Below are positions 45,975 to 54,447 of a DNA stretch of 64,000 nt, piece after piece. The position numbers and the translations under genes are program-made. Numbering within the stretch: the first letter of the stretch is position 1; every line of letters begins with the position of its first letter. Under the pieces are notes generated by a model. The model was not told the origin of the DNA. It searched no databases and saw only the letters and a list, made by a program, of their open reading frames with translations. Origin of the DNA: Kribbella rubisoli (GTDB taxonomy: Bacteria > Actinomycetota > Actinomycetes > Propionibacteriales > Kribbellaceae); the NCBI RefSeq assembly GCF_004217145.1, contig NZ_SHKR01000015.1:558001-622000 (forward strand), given 5' to 3'.

Positions 45975-48900
45975 TCAGGCGTTGTATCCGTCCAGCTCGG
46001 CTGCCTTCGGCAGATCGATCGGGCCGAAGGAGTAGGGCCCGGAGGGATCCTCGAGACCCTTCGGAACTGGGGAGAGTGCCTTCACCGAGACTGTGATGTG
46101 TTCGGGGTAGTTGGTCGGGTTGTACTTGGGATTGACCAGCTTCTTCATGATCTGCTGGTCGTCCGTGGCGTGATACTTCACGTGCGCCTCGAAATGGAAT
46201 CGACCACCCGACCTTGCCGCGGCCTTGAGGCGCTGCTCATATCTGCTCGACATCGCAGAGTTCACCTGGTGCGGTGTTGAGACCAAGTTCCATCTCTCAC
46301 CTGGCCCATCCAGCCATCCGCTCAGAAGGTGAGCTCGATCCCAGATGGCGGCTTTAGCGTAGCCGAGCTCGGCCCATCCTGCAGGATCCTGTTTGGGCTC
46401 GAGGTAGTCGGACACGCCGACTTCGAAGGAGATGTAGGTCCCTCGGTCCTCGGACTGCGAAGTCTTCGGTTGGCGGTCCCGGTGTGTGAATAGTGAGGGA
46501 ACGACCACGACGAAGTTCGGCTTCCCATGCTGGTATGCATCGAACATGCGCCGCCCAGACTTCGTCTGGCTCTCGAGCACGACGACCCACACCGACCCCG
46601 ATGATCCGCCGAAGTCCTTCTTCTCCTGACGCACGTCGAACACTTTGTGCTGCCCCGCCGGCGCGGAGCCGCTCGTGATCATGTCACCCTTGTTGACGTT
46701 GGGCTCCTTCTTCGGTTGATCTGCGAAGTACTTGGCTGCAAGCGGGCCGGAGGTGGTCGCGGCCGGAACACGTGTTTCTGCTGTTGGGTTGACGGTTGCT
46801 CTGATGTGCCAGTTGGGGCCTTCGTGGGTGGCTTCGGCGGTGGTGAAGCCGGCGGCTTTCAGTTTGCGGAGGGTGGCGGCCATCTCGGTGTCGTCCTCGG
46901 GGTGCGCCTTTGCCGCCTTCATTTCCGCGAGGTAGACCTGCATGGCCTGCTTGGTCTTGGCGTCGTTCTCTGCTTTGGGGGTTTGGGCGTGGTCGGCGGG
47001 AGTCTTGCCGCTGGGGCCGCCGGGCTTGGAGGCCGTGGCGGGAGGCTTGGCGGTGCCGGGGCTGAGTTGGGGAGGGGCGGCGGCGGTTCTGGAGGTGGAT
47101 TCGCTCCAGGTGCCTTTCTTCTGGGCGTCGGTGGACTTCTTGGGTGGGACGTGGTCGCTGACGAGGTCCGTCAGGAAGCGGTCGGCGTTGAAGTCGACCT
47201 TGCTGAACTTGATCTCGGGGATCTTGCCGGAGCCGAGGACGTGTTCGACATCGGCTCCGATGCCGAACTCGCCAGGCAGTGGGTACTCCAGCTGACCCAG
47301 CGGCCAGGTCCAGCGCTTGTCGGGGGCGGGAGACCACCATGGACTGTCCAGGTCGACGAAGAGACCGCCGCCCAGCTGCAGGAACGGCTGCGCTGCGATG
47401 TCGAGGTGACCGCCGAGGAAGAACTCGCCCTTCTTGCCGGCCTGCGGGTCGGCGACCTCGCGGTAGCCGATCCGCGGCGTGGCATCGACATAGCCCCGGA
47501 CGCCGGCGAGTGCGCCGAGTGCCACACCGATCTTGATGTCGTGGTCAAGAATCTCGAGCCCGGCCCCGCCCTCTGCTACGAGCCGCAGCCCGGCGAACGC
47601 CGAGATGTTCAGCGTGCCCGTCAGGCCGAAGCTCTGCAGCACAGTCGGTTTGGTCGACCAGGTCCCGGTCATCTCCATGTTCGTCAACGTCGCCGGTCCC
47701 AGCTTCGCCAAGGCCTCCAGTCCGATGTTCGCGAACACGAAGACGTTGCCGACAACCGGTACGCCGTACACCGCCCGCACCTCCACCTTGGCGAGCTGGT
47801 ACTTGTTGTCCCGCTGCTCGAACAGCGGCTTCGTCAGCTTCGGGGTGATCTTGCCGACGATCGTCACATCACCGTCAGCATCCACGAGAACGCTCGCCTC
47901 GCCGGTCAGCCACTCAGCGAGCCGGACGTTCACGGTGCCCCAGCCGACGAGCACGCGCGGTCCGGGCTTCGCGGCGACGGCCGCACCTGGAGCCGGCCCG
48001 GCGCCGGCCGCGGCCGGCGTAGCTGCAGCCGGCGCCGGAGCGGCGCCTTCATGCGGCTTGGTTCCCTCGGCCGCGGGTGCGGTGGTCTTGACCTCAGCCG
48101 GTGTGTGCGCGGTCGACAAGGCCTTGGCGTTCTGCTTGTCGGTCGCCGCGATCGTCACACTCCCGTCGAACTTCTCGTTCATGTAACGCACTGTCCCGAT
48201 CACGTCCACGACGCCGTTCGCGTACGACGCTTCGACCTCTCCGCTGAAGCCCTTGACCGACAGGGCGACGTTCACCTTCCCGGACAGTGACCCGTCTGCG
48301 CCGCGTTTGATCGGCACGGTGATCGTGACCAGACCCGGCACCGTTCCGGTCGCCGTGGCGTCGAAGGTCACGATCTCGTTGTGCAGGCCCAACGAGCCAC
48401 TGCCACTGAGGAAGCCGCCGATCTTGAAGCTGAGGTTCTTGAACTCGAGACCGAGGATCGTGCCGTCCAGCTGGTTCTTGGCGATCGGCAGGGACAACGA
48501 GTCGAGGCCTTGCAGGCCGAGCAGCGCAGCGTGCTTGCCGAGCTCGCGAGATATCCCGCCGGGCTTGAGCAGGTGGCCGCCGACGCGAACTGACACGTAG
48601 CCGCTGACCCCCTGTGAACCGACATCGATCGCCAACACAGGTTCGACACCCGCCGAGCGCAGCGGCGCGAGCATCGGATGCAGGAGAGGCACCGACTGCG
48701 TCTCCTCGGTTCGCAGTCCCTTGGAAGTTGCGTGCACAGTGATCGTCCCGGCCGCCATCGTGCCGAGCCGCACGCGAACCGGAGCCCCGTCGCGCGCCTT
48801 GACGTAGTCGACAACGTTCGCCGGCGCCTCGATGGGAGACCCGCCGACCAGCGCCAACTCGTGCGGCGGCGCCCCTGCAGGCAACAGCGCCGGGGTTGGT

Positions 48901-49043
48901 GCCGGTCTGGCCGCGGGTGCGAGCGCGGACGCGGTTGCAAGAGCGCCGGGAGCCGGCGGAGCCGTCGATCGCGGTGTCGGAGCCGGAGCCGTCGATGGGA
49001 CGCGAGCCGACCGCTGCTCGCGGACGGGCGGTGCGAAGTTCAC
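45975..49043 (-). CDS. Large candidate cargo protein with C-terminal nuclease domain
   Basis: A 1,022-residue protein that overlaps the upstream gene as GTGA, embedded between spike-side and baseplate genes. The N-terminal 60 residues are Pro/Ala-rich and disordered. A long strand-rich region follows with two more Pro/Ala linkers (about residues 325-375 and 660-700). The last 150 residues contain DRAHLLSGWLDGPGERWNLV and HQVNSAMSSRYEQRL, with the order His, Asn, Glu seen in DNA/RNA non-specific endonucleases of the His-Me finger type (Endonuclea_NS_2-like). A toxic C-terminal domain behind a long carrier is typical of injected effectors. No immunity gene is obvious next to it. The earlier GTG at 49067 is in frame but less likely as a start. 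Confidence 0.75.
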   Translation of the reverse strand: MNFAPPVREQRSARVPSTAPAPTPRSTAPPAPGALATASALAPAARPAPTPALLPAGAPPHELALVGGSPIEAPANVVDYVKARDGAPVRVRLGTMAAGTITVHATSKGLRTEETQSVPLLHPMLAPLRSAGVEPVLAIDVGSQGVSGYVSVRVGGHLLKPGGISRELGKHAALLGLQGLDSLSLPIAKNQLDGTILGLEFKNLSFKIGGFLSGSGSLGLHNEIVTFDATATGTVPGLVTITVPIKRGADGSLSGKVNVALSVKGFSGEVEASYANGVVDVIGTVRYMNEKFDGSVTIAATDKQNAKALSTAHTPAEVKTTAPAAEGTKPHEGAAPAPAAATPAAAGAGPAPGAAVAAKPGPRVLVGWGTVNVRLAEWLTGEASVLVDADGDVTIVGKITPKLTKPLFEQRDNKYQLAKVEVRAVYGVPVVGNVFVFANIGLEALAKLGPATLTNMEMTGTWSTKPTVLQSFGLTGTLNISAFAGLRLVAEGGAGLEILDHDIKIGVALGALAGVRGYVDATPRIGYREVADPQAGKKGEFFLGGHLDIAAQPFLQLGGGLFVDLDSPWWSPAPDKRWTWPLGQLEYPLPGEFGIGADVEHVLGSGKIPEIKFSKVDFNADRFLTDLVSDHVPPKKSTDAQKKGTWSESTSRTAAAPPQLSPGTAKPPATASKPGGPSGKTPADHAQTPKAENDAKTKQAMQVYLAEMKAAKAHPEDDTEMAATLRKLKAAGFTTAEATHEGPNWHIRATVNPTAETRVPAATTSGPLAAKYFADQPKKEPNVNKGDMITSGSAPAGQHKVFDVRQEKKDFGGSSGSVWVVVLESQTKSGRRMFDAYQHGKPNFVVVVPSLFTHRDRQPKTSQSEDRGTYISFEVGVSDYLEPKQDPAGWAELGYAKAAIWDRAHLLSGWLDGPGERWNLVSTPHQVNSAMSSRYEQRLKAAARSGGRFHFEAHVKYHATDDQQIMKKLVNPKYNPTNYPEHITVSVKALSPVPKGLEDPSGPYSFGPIDLPKAAELDGYNA

Positions 49044-50620
49044 CTTCTGCCATCCGGATCTGAGCACAGCGGATCGGGCGGCTTGGATTCAGACACAAGT
49101 GCCTTCGCGTCATCTTCCTGTGGGCCGAGAGCATCGATCAGGGTGCGGGCGTTGGCCGGCTCGAAGCGCGACTCCGGACGCGCAATCCGCGCAGTTCCGC
49201 GGAAGCCGAGAAGGGAGTCCAACGTGTCACGGGCGGCAGCTGTCTTCGTGCCGTCCTTGGCGGTTGCGAGAGTGGCCAGAGTCCCGCCGTCGGTGTCGAA
49301 GTGGTCGCGCAGCACATTCATCGCCTGCGCACTGGGCGGCAGACAAACCTTCAGCAGGAGCAGCCACCACAGCTGGAACACGAGGACGACGACGGGGAGG
49401 AAGAGACTGAAGACGAAGAATCCGACGATCGCGAACAGTTCGAGCGCGAAGGTACAGGTCTGCGCCACAGTTCCACCGACAGTTCCCCCGCTGGGCGAGC
49501 CGTTGTCCGGGTCGAACGAGAGCTGCGACGCCGGTGGCGAGGTGATCGCGACGCCGCCGGTGGACGGCTGACCGGCTCGAGCCGCCAGTGCCCGGAAGTC
49601 GGGCATCGAGATCGACACCTTGTGGTTCTTGGTGCCCTCAGGGTCGAAGAACGCAGCAAGCCGATAGGGCTCGGACGGAGCGCTCCAATAAATATCCGGC
49701 GGGCACGGTTCTGGAGCGGGCCGGAGGGCTCGGCAGACGATCTCGTAGGTGGCGAGGTCGTCGTACCGAGGCTGTCCGACCGTGCCGCGAACAGGGATCG
49801 CGTGATCGAACGCAGTCCCGTGATCTCCGGAGTACGTCGGTACGACGCCGAACCAGAGCGATCTCGTCCGCGCGGCGTCGCACAACGCGGAACTCGTCGG
49901 GATGCGCCACATCGGCACCAACACCTCTGCGAGCGCGTCCTCGAGGTCGAGTCGCTCTGCCGCGGTGATCGGCCGATCAGGCAGCGGACGGCCGTCGCGA
50001 TCGACGTCGACCCACCCCTGCCCGCCGAGACGGTTGGTCATCCACGCCTGCTTGCCCGGTGGGAGCAGAACGGCCGGCGACAGTTCGGGGACCGGTGCGT
50101 GCGCGACGGTTCTGCTGCGCAGCACGTCTCGTGCCATTCGCCGTACCTGACGCTCGGTCAGTCGGGTCGACGTGGTCTGACGGCGTACGGCGAACGCCAT
50201 GGTGAACTCGTCCGCCGGGTTCGGGCGGGGGAGGCCGTCGTGGTCGCAGAAGACCTCGACGACCACGGCGTAGAAGCGATCGTGGCTGGGCTGGAAGAGC
50301 TTGCGCGTGCCCATGCGTACGAAGCTGTGGGATGCGAACCGCATCCGGCCGGTGCCGGCCTTCTGCTCGGACAACGGTCGCGACACCGTGACGGTCCATT
50401 CGTCTTCCGCTCCGAAGACAAGGGAGTCGCGTGGATCCGCGATCATCCGTTGTACGAGGTCGGCGGTGTCGTACATCTGGATGGTCGGCTTGACCGCGAC
50501 GGGGTCGAAACGATCGATCCGCAGTCGTTCGCATTGGTACCACGGAGTCCGCAGGGCCAGCGGATGATGACCGGCCAGAGGTAGGGCGGTGACAGCAGCC
50601 GGCTGTGTCAGCGTCGACAT
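49040..50620 (-). CDS. Membrane-anchored injection-system protein
   Basis: A 526-residue protein with a soluble N-terminal 380 residues and a long hydrophobic segment near residues 395-430 (LFAIVGFFVFSLFLPVVVLV, then LWWLLLLKVCL), enough for one long or two short membrane helices. About 95 residues follow. It sits between the spike gene and the candidate cargo. In Streptomyces contractile systems a membrane protein encoded in the cluster (CisA) links particles to the membrane and to cell death; position and topology here suggest a similar role, but I could not compare the sequences. ATG at 50620, four bases after the spike gene ends. Confidence 0.7.
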   Translation of the reverse strand: MSTLTQPAAVTALPLAGHHPLALRTPWYQCERLRIDRFDPVAVKPTIQMYDTADLVQRMIADPRDSLVFGAEDEWTVTVSRPLSEQKAGTGRMRFASHSFVRMGTRKLFQPSHDRFYAVVVEVFCDHDGLPRPNPADEFTMAFAVRRQTTSTRLTERQVRRMARDVLRSRTVAHAPVPELSPAVLLPPGKQAWMTNRLGGQGWVDVDRDGRPLPDRPITAAERLDLEDALAEVLVPMWRIPTSSALCDAARTRSLWFGVVPTYSGDHGTAFDHAIPVRGTVGQPRYDDLATYEIVCRALRPAPEPCPPDIYWSAPSEPYRLAAFFDPEGTKNHKVSISMPDFRALAARAGQPSTGGVAITSPPASQLSFDPDNGSPSGGTVGGTVAQTCTFALELFAIVGFFVFSLFLPVVVLVFQLWWLLLLKVCLPPSAQAMNVLRDHFDTDGGTLATLATAKDGTKTAAARDTLDSLLGFRGTARIARPESRFEPANARTLIDALGPQEDDAKALVSESKPPDPLCSDPDGRR

Positions 50621-50624
50621 GGCG

Positions 50625-51287
50625 TCACCAGATGTTCCCGGCGCCCGGGCTGTAGGCAGGCGAGGTAACCATCTGCTCCGCGACCAGCATGCCGCATTTC
50701 ACGATGCCGCTGAAACTCGACACGGCGGCATCCACCTGGACCATCGGGGAGGTGATCTTCACCGTCACGTTGGCGTCGACCTCGACGTCGGTGGCGGTCA
50801 GCTTGATCCTGCACCCGGTCGCGTGGGTGATCGTGATCTCCTGAGCAGCCGCGTCGAGCACGACCGCATGGCCGTTGGCCATCGTGATCCGGACCTTCGC
50901 CGCCCCGGCGGTGTCGTCGAACTCCAGCCGGCTGTCCGCCCGCGATCGCAGTACCCGGATGTTGTTGAGACGCTCGGGATCGTACGGCAGCGACTCCTTC
51001 CCGTTCCAGGTCGCACCGAGGATGTAGGGCCTGCGGAGGTTGCCGGCCTCGAAGGCGACTGTGACCTGGCTGCCGACTTCCGGAAGCACGAGCAGCCCCT
51101 GGTCGTCGTCCGCGTACGGCGTGCACAGCGTGGCCCAGGCACGGACGTCCACGCCGTCGTTCCCGAGCCATGGGTACGAAACCTGAATCCTGCCGAGTGA
51201 TTTCGGGTCGACCAGGTCGGTGACCAATGCGGGGTAGACGCCGTGATACGCAGGTGCGGCGCCGTCGCGAGGCTGCGGAAGGTCCAT
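50625..51287 (-). CDS. Baseplate spike protein, gpV/VgrG OB-fold type
   Basis: A 220-residue spike protein. The OB-fold front reads GVYPALVTDLVDPKSLGRIQ, SYPWLG...VRAWATLCTPYAD, QGLLVLPEVGSQVTVAFEAG and RRPYILGATWNG, the classic gp5/gpV core. Repeating strands follow (ADSRLEFDDTAGAAKVRITM, HAVVLDAAAQEITITH) that fit a triple-stranded needle, ending DANVTVKITSPMVQVDA. No PAAR tip motif is seen. With the preceding gpD-like hub it replaces a single Afp8-type VgrG. ATG at 51287 shares a base with the upstream stop. Confidence 0.93.
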   Translation of the reverse strand: MDLPQPRDGAAPAYHGVYPALVTDLVDPKSLGRIQVSYPWLGNDGVDVRAWATLCTPYADDDQGLLVLPEVGSQVTVAFEAGNLRRPYILGATWNGKESLPYDPERLNNIRVLRSRADSRLEFDDTAGAAKVRITMANGHAVVLDAAAQEITITHATGCRIKLTATDVEVDANVTVKITSPMVQVDAAVSSFSGIVKCGMLVAEQMVTSPAYSPGAGNIW

Positions 51288-52372
51288 CAGGCCACCTCGT
51301 TGAGGGTGGCCCGCTGCGCCGTGAACTCGGTACGGAGTCCTTTGACTAGATCGAACCGATGGCAGACCGAGGTGACGTAGTACCCCTCACCCTCGAAGGG
51401 CTCTCCGACCAGCCGCAGGGTCAGGCGTGAGCCGACGACGAGGTCAGGAGTGCCGTTGGTGACTCCGGTTGCGGTGACAAAGGCTCGTCCACGCCGGAGC
51501 ATCTCCGCCCTGGCCCACGCAGACGCCTCCTCAGATGTCAACGGGACCTCCCGCACCCGGGCAGTGACCGACGTGCCCAGTGCCGCGGTCACGATTGCGG
51601 CGCCGGATCGGCCGGGGATCGCCTCGGCCTCGACCACATCCTTGTCCGCGCGCTCGCTGATGACCGAGCGCTGCGTCGCGTCGTACCCGCTGACCACCAC
51701 CTCGCTGCGCTGTGCCGAGAGGTCGGCGGTGAAGCGGGCGCTGAGCAACTGAGCGCCCTTGCTGAGGGTCACGGCCGTGGCCTGCCGGGTCGAACGAGAG
51801 CGGAAGTGAAGCGTGGATCCGGTGCACCACAGCTCGGCCTGGATCAGCCGGGCGCGATCGCGGAGGAACGCGAGATCGCTCTGGTTGAGCTGCTGCACCA
51901 CGTCATAGCGTGGCCCGTCGGCTTGCACGTCTGCATCGAGCCCGTGCTCCCGGGCGATGTTCGAGGCCAGCTCGGCGTCGGTGATCTCGGACCAGGAACG
52001 CAGCCGTCGTGTCATGCGCAGCCGCATCAGCGCGTCCTCGGCGAGGACCGCGACGCGCTGCGGTTCGCCGTCGCCGATCTCGAGCTCCAGCGCCGAGATG
52101 GACCCGTCGAAGGCGAATCGCTGTCCGGAATCGGGGCCGATGGCAACCTTGATGGATCGGCCGAAGTCGACGGTCGAGCCGTCCAGGTGCCGTAGCCGTG
52201 CAGGGGGACCGTCGTCGCCGGCGCCGACCGCGAGGAACTGGGCTTCGAGAGTGCGCAGTCCGGCGAGGCCTTCGCGGATCTCGAGCCGTAGGCAGTCTCT
52301 GCCCAAGGTGTGGACGAGTGTTCCGTCGACAGTGAACACCGGAGCCTGGACCTGGACCGGCCGCTCAGTCAT
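51287..52372 (-). CDS. gpD-like hub protein (phage late control D family)
   Basis: A 361-residue hub protein matching gpD / VgrG-N relatives: RSIKVAIGPDSGQRFAFDGS, ALELEIGDGEPQRVAVLAED, MRLRMTRRLRSWSEITDAEL, NQSDLAFLRDRARLIQAELW. It caps the tube and carries the spike. Start: the ATG at 52372 with GGAGG six bases upstream; it overlaps the stop of the small DUF5908-like gene by eight bases. Confidence 0.9.
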   Translation of the reverse strand: MTERPVQVQAPVFTVDGTLVHTLGRDCLRLEIREGLAGLRTLEAQFLAVGAGDDGPPARLRHLDGSTVDFGRSIKVAIGPDSGQRFAFDGSISALELEIGDGEPQRVAVLAEDALMRLRMTRRLRSWSEITDAELASNIAREHGLDADVQADGPRYDVVQQLNQSDLAFLRDRARLIQAELWCTGSTLHFRSRSTRQATAVTLSKGAQLLSARFTADLSAQRSEVVVSGYDATQRSVISERADKDVVEAEAIPGRSGAAIVTAALGTSVTARVREVPLTSEEASAWARAEMLRRGRAFVTATGVTNGTPDLVVGSRLTLRLVGEPFEGEGYYVTSVCHRFDLVKGLRTEFTAQRATLNEVA

Positions 52373-52538
52373 CGAAGTCCTCCGCGGCAACCCGGGCCGC
52401 CAGCCACTCGGCGCGAGCAGCGCGGAGCAGGGTCTCCTCGGCCAACGCAGCAGGATCGCGCCGGTCCGGTTCGACGCGGGGCGCCGGCGTGCTCGCACTG
52501 ATCTCGGTCCGCAGCTCGCGTACGTAGACCGGCGTCAT
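52365..52538 (-). CDS. DUF5908-like small injection-system protein (Afp6-like)
   Basis: A 57-residue protein that starts MTPVYVRELRTEIS, similar to the 'MPI.IREL.I...' opening of DUF5908 proteins, which are found between the LysM and hub genes of eCIS clusters. The rest is helical (EETLLRAARAEWLAARVAAE). The ATG at 52538 follows AGGAGG; both ends overlap neighbours. The position in the gene order supports the call as much as the sequence does. Confidence 0.65.
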   Translation of the reverse strand: MTPVYVRELRTEISASTPAPRVEPDRRDPAALAEETLLRAARAEWLAARVAAEDFDD

Positions 52539-53818
52539 GACGCACCACCTCCTGGCCTCCACCGCAGTATCGGCGTGCGTGCGTCACGGCCGCGTTGCTC
52601 GCAGTCCTGGTCGGGCCAGGCGGTGTTCGGAAGCCGTTGCCAGGGTGGCGCCCCGGGACCGACATCGAGCTCGGTGGACCGGGCTCGGGCGCTGATCGCC
52701 GATGACCCGCCGAGGCTGGCCTGCGAGGCTGTCGCCGGATAGGCACGGCGTTGCAAAGGGACGGCCCTGCCGTAGGTCAGCTGCCGCGGGTCGATCGGGG
52801 CGTCCAGGGGAGCTGCAGTCGCGAAAGCTCCGGATGGTACGGCGAATCCGGCGGCAGTGTTCTGTATGTCGGCGTCAATGGTCTGCGCACGGACGATCTG
52901 CTCCGCCCGTGCGAGACCGCCGGCAGCCGCCAGAGCGAAGCCAGCGGTGCGCGGATCGACCCGGCCCGGGGACGGGTCACCGAGGGCAGCCGCCAAGGCG
53001 TCTGGTGTCGCGGCTGTGGGGGCAGCGGCGAACTGCTCGGCGGCCGAGCCCACGGCCCCGTTGAGCCCGGACGCGTTCTCGGGCCCGATGGTTACGGGAG
53101 CTCCCGCGGCGAGGCCGAGCGGGCTCTCGAGACCTGACATCGCGGCGCGCCAGGTGGACGGGTCGCGCCCGAGCCGGGCCAGCAGTTGCTGGGCGCTTTC
53201 CCCCTCGTGGGCCTGAACCACATTCTGCGGATCGCGCGTACCGGTCTGCCCGGGTGCCGCGCCGTTGAGCTGCTCCGGTTCCTTCGCGGCCGCCTGGTCA
53301 CGCCTGCCGTTGCCGGATTCCATGCGCTCGAAGGTGAAGTCCTGCTCCGAGATGCTCAGACTGACCTTGGCATGCAGTGCGGTTCCGTCCGGGGCGAAGT
53401 AGTCGAGGTCCTCGGTGACTTGGTCGACGATGCCGTTGAAGATCAGCCGCCCCCAGGTGAAGCGGACCGCCGGCGAGGCATCTGTGGGCTTCTGCTTGGG
53501 CGGCTCCACGAACTGCCGTACCAGGGCAGTCCACTGCCGGACGTCGACATGCTCACCGTTCGCGCCCTGTTCGCTGGTGTCGAACTCGAGATCGAAGGCG
53601 AGGGTCGCATGCTCCTGTGCCGGGTGCTGCGCCTTCTGCGTACCGGTGGTGACGCCCCCTCGGTCTACGTTGTTCCGGCGAGTGATCTTGAGCGTCGCAG
53701 GGTTCAGCTGCACCGAGATCGCGTCCCCGTCGGGGCGGACCAGGGCGGGTGCGTCCTTCTTTCCGGCCGGTACCCGGGTGAGGCGTTGCAGGGTTGCCCG
53801 GACGAGCTCCGCGGTCAT
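52535..53818 (-). CDS. Tube-associated LysM-type protein (Afp7-like)
   Basis: A 427-residue protein. The N-terminal 150 residues match the contractile-system tube protein of the Afp7/LysM kind: VQLNPATLKITRRNNVDRGG, LAFDLEFDTSEQG, VRFTWGRLIFNGIVDQVTED and ALHAKVSLSISEQDF. A weak LysM-like element (VVQAHEGESAQQLLARLGRD) lies near 205-225. The C-terminal half is Ala/Gly/Pro-rich and probably flexible, unusual in length. ATGA overlap with the downstream gene. It probably joins tube and hub. Confidence 0.85.
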   Translation of the reverse strand: MTAELVRATLQRLTRVPAGKKDAPALVRPDGDAISVQLNPATLKITRRNNVDRGGVTTGTQKAQHPAQEHATLAFDLEFDTSEQGANGEHVDVRQWTALVRQFVEPPKQKPTDASPAVRFTWGRLIFNGIVDQVTEDLDYFAPDGTALHAKVSLSISEQDFTFERMESGNGRRDQAAAKEPEQLNGAAPGQTGTRDPQNVVQAHEGESAQQLLARLGRDPSTWRAAMSGLESPLGLAAGAPVTIGPENASGLNGAVGSAAEQFAAAPTAATPDALAAALGDPSPGRVDPRTAGFALAAAGGLARAEQIVRAQTIDADIQNTAAGFAVPSGAFATAAPLDAPIDPRQLTYGRAVPLQRRAYPATASQASLGGSSAISARARSTELDVGPGAPPWQRLPNTAWPDQDCEQRGRDARTPILRWRPGGGAS

Positions 53819-54444
53819 GGTGCCTCCTCCAGACGTAGTCCTTCATGCGAGAGGTGCAGCTCCTCCACCGCGACAGCTCCGGTCACTGCTTGGAGAGTGG
53901 GTCCGACGACCTTCACCGGTAGAGCGCGTACGAAGGTCCACCGCGCGACAACACGCTGGAACGTCGGGTCGTACACCGCGATCCGCCCGTCGTACCGCGG
54001 CAGCGGCACCTGGCCGGCCACCATCGCGGTCATCCAGCTCCAGATGGCGGCGTCGGCGTACCCGCCGCCGACCGGGACGAGCATTCCGCGCTTGAGCACG
54101 ATCGGCGCATGCTTCACGCGTCCCACGCGGCGTACCGACGTGTCGTTGGAACCGCCTTCGAGCACCTCGTGGACGTCGGCATCGAGAGTGAGCCCGGCAC
54201 ATTCCTGGAACCCGCCGTCGCCGAGGCGGTCATCCGGCCCCGACGTCGGCCCGCCGGCCGCGGGCGGCGCTGTCGTGGAACCGGCTCGGGAACCTCCGGT
54301 GACGGGTGCGGGCGGTGCAGCGGCCGAACCGGCCGCCTTTGCGTCGAGCTGCGGCGGTGCTGCTAGCGTGCGGCCAGGGAGGCTTCTCGACAGGGCGATC
54401 TGGAAGCGAAACGCCTGGACCAGCTCGACCTGTTGCTCGGACAC
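53815..54444 (-). CDS. Second tube protein with a long disordered insertion
   Basis: A 209-residue tail-tube protein (T4 gp19-like). The fold begins AFRFQIALSR and resumes at GGFQECAGLTLDADVHEV, and continues with HAPIVLKRGMLVPVGGGYAD, IAVYDPTFQRVVARWTFVRA and a final strand pair. In other tubes these first two strands are joined by a short loop; here residues about 22-75 are a Pro/Ala/Gly/Ser-rich stretch of about 50 residues. It may project into the lumen or onto the surface. It follows sheath 2 by three bases. Confidence 0.87.
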   Translation of the reverse strand: MSEQQVELVQAFRFQIALSRSLPGRTLAAPPQLDAKAAGSAAAPPAPVTGGSRAGSTTAPPAAGGPTSGPDDRLGDGGFQECAGLTLDADVHEVLEGGSNDTSVRRVGRVKHAPIVLKRGMLVPVGGGYADAAIWSWMTAMVAGQVPLPRYDGRIAVYDPTFQRVVARWTFVRALPVKVVGPTLQAVTGAVAVEELHLSHEGLRLEEAP

Positions 54445-54447
54445 AGC

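Noticed and set aside
50625..51287. A PAAR tip domain on the spike
   Set aside because: The C-terminus shows repeating strands and ends without the PAAR motif; no separate PAAR gene was found in the operon.
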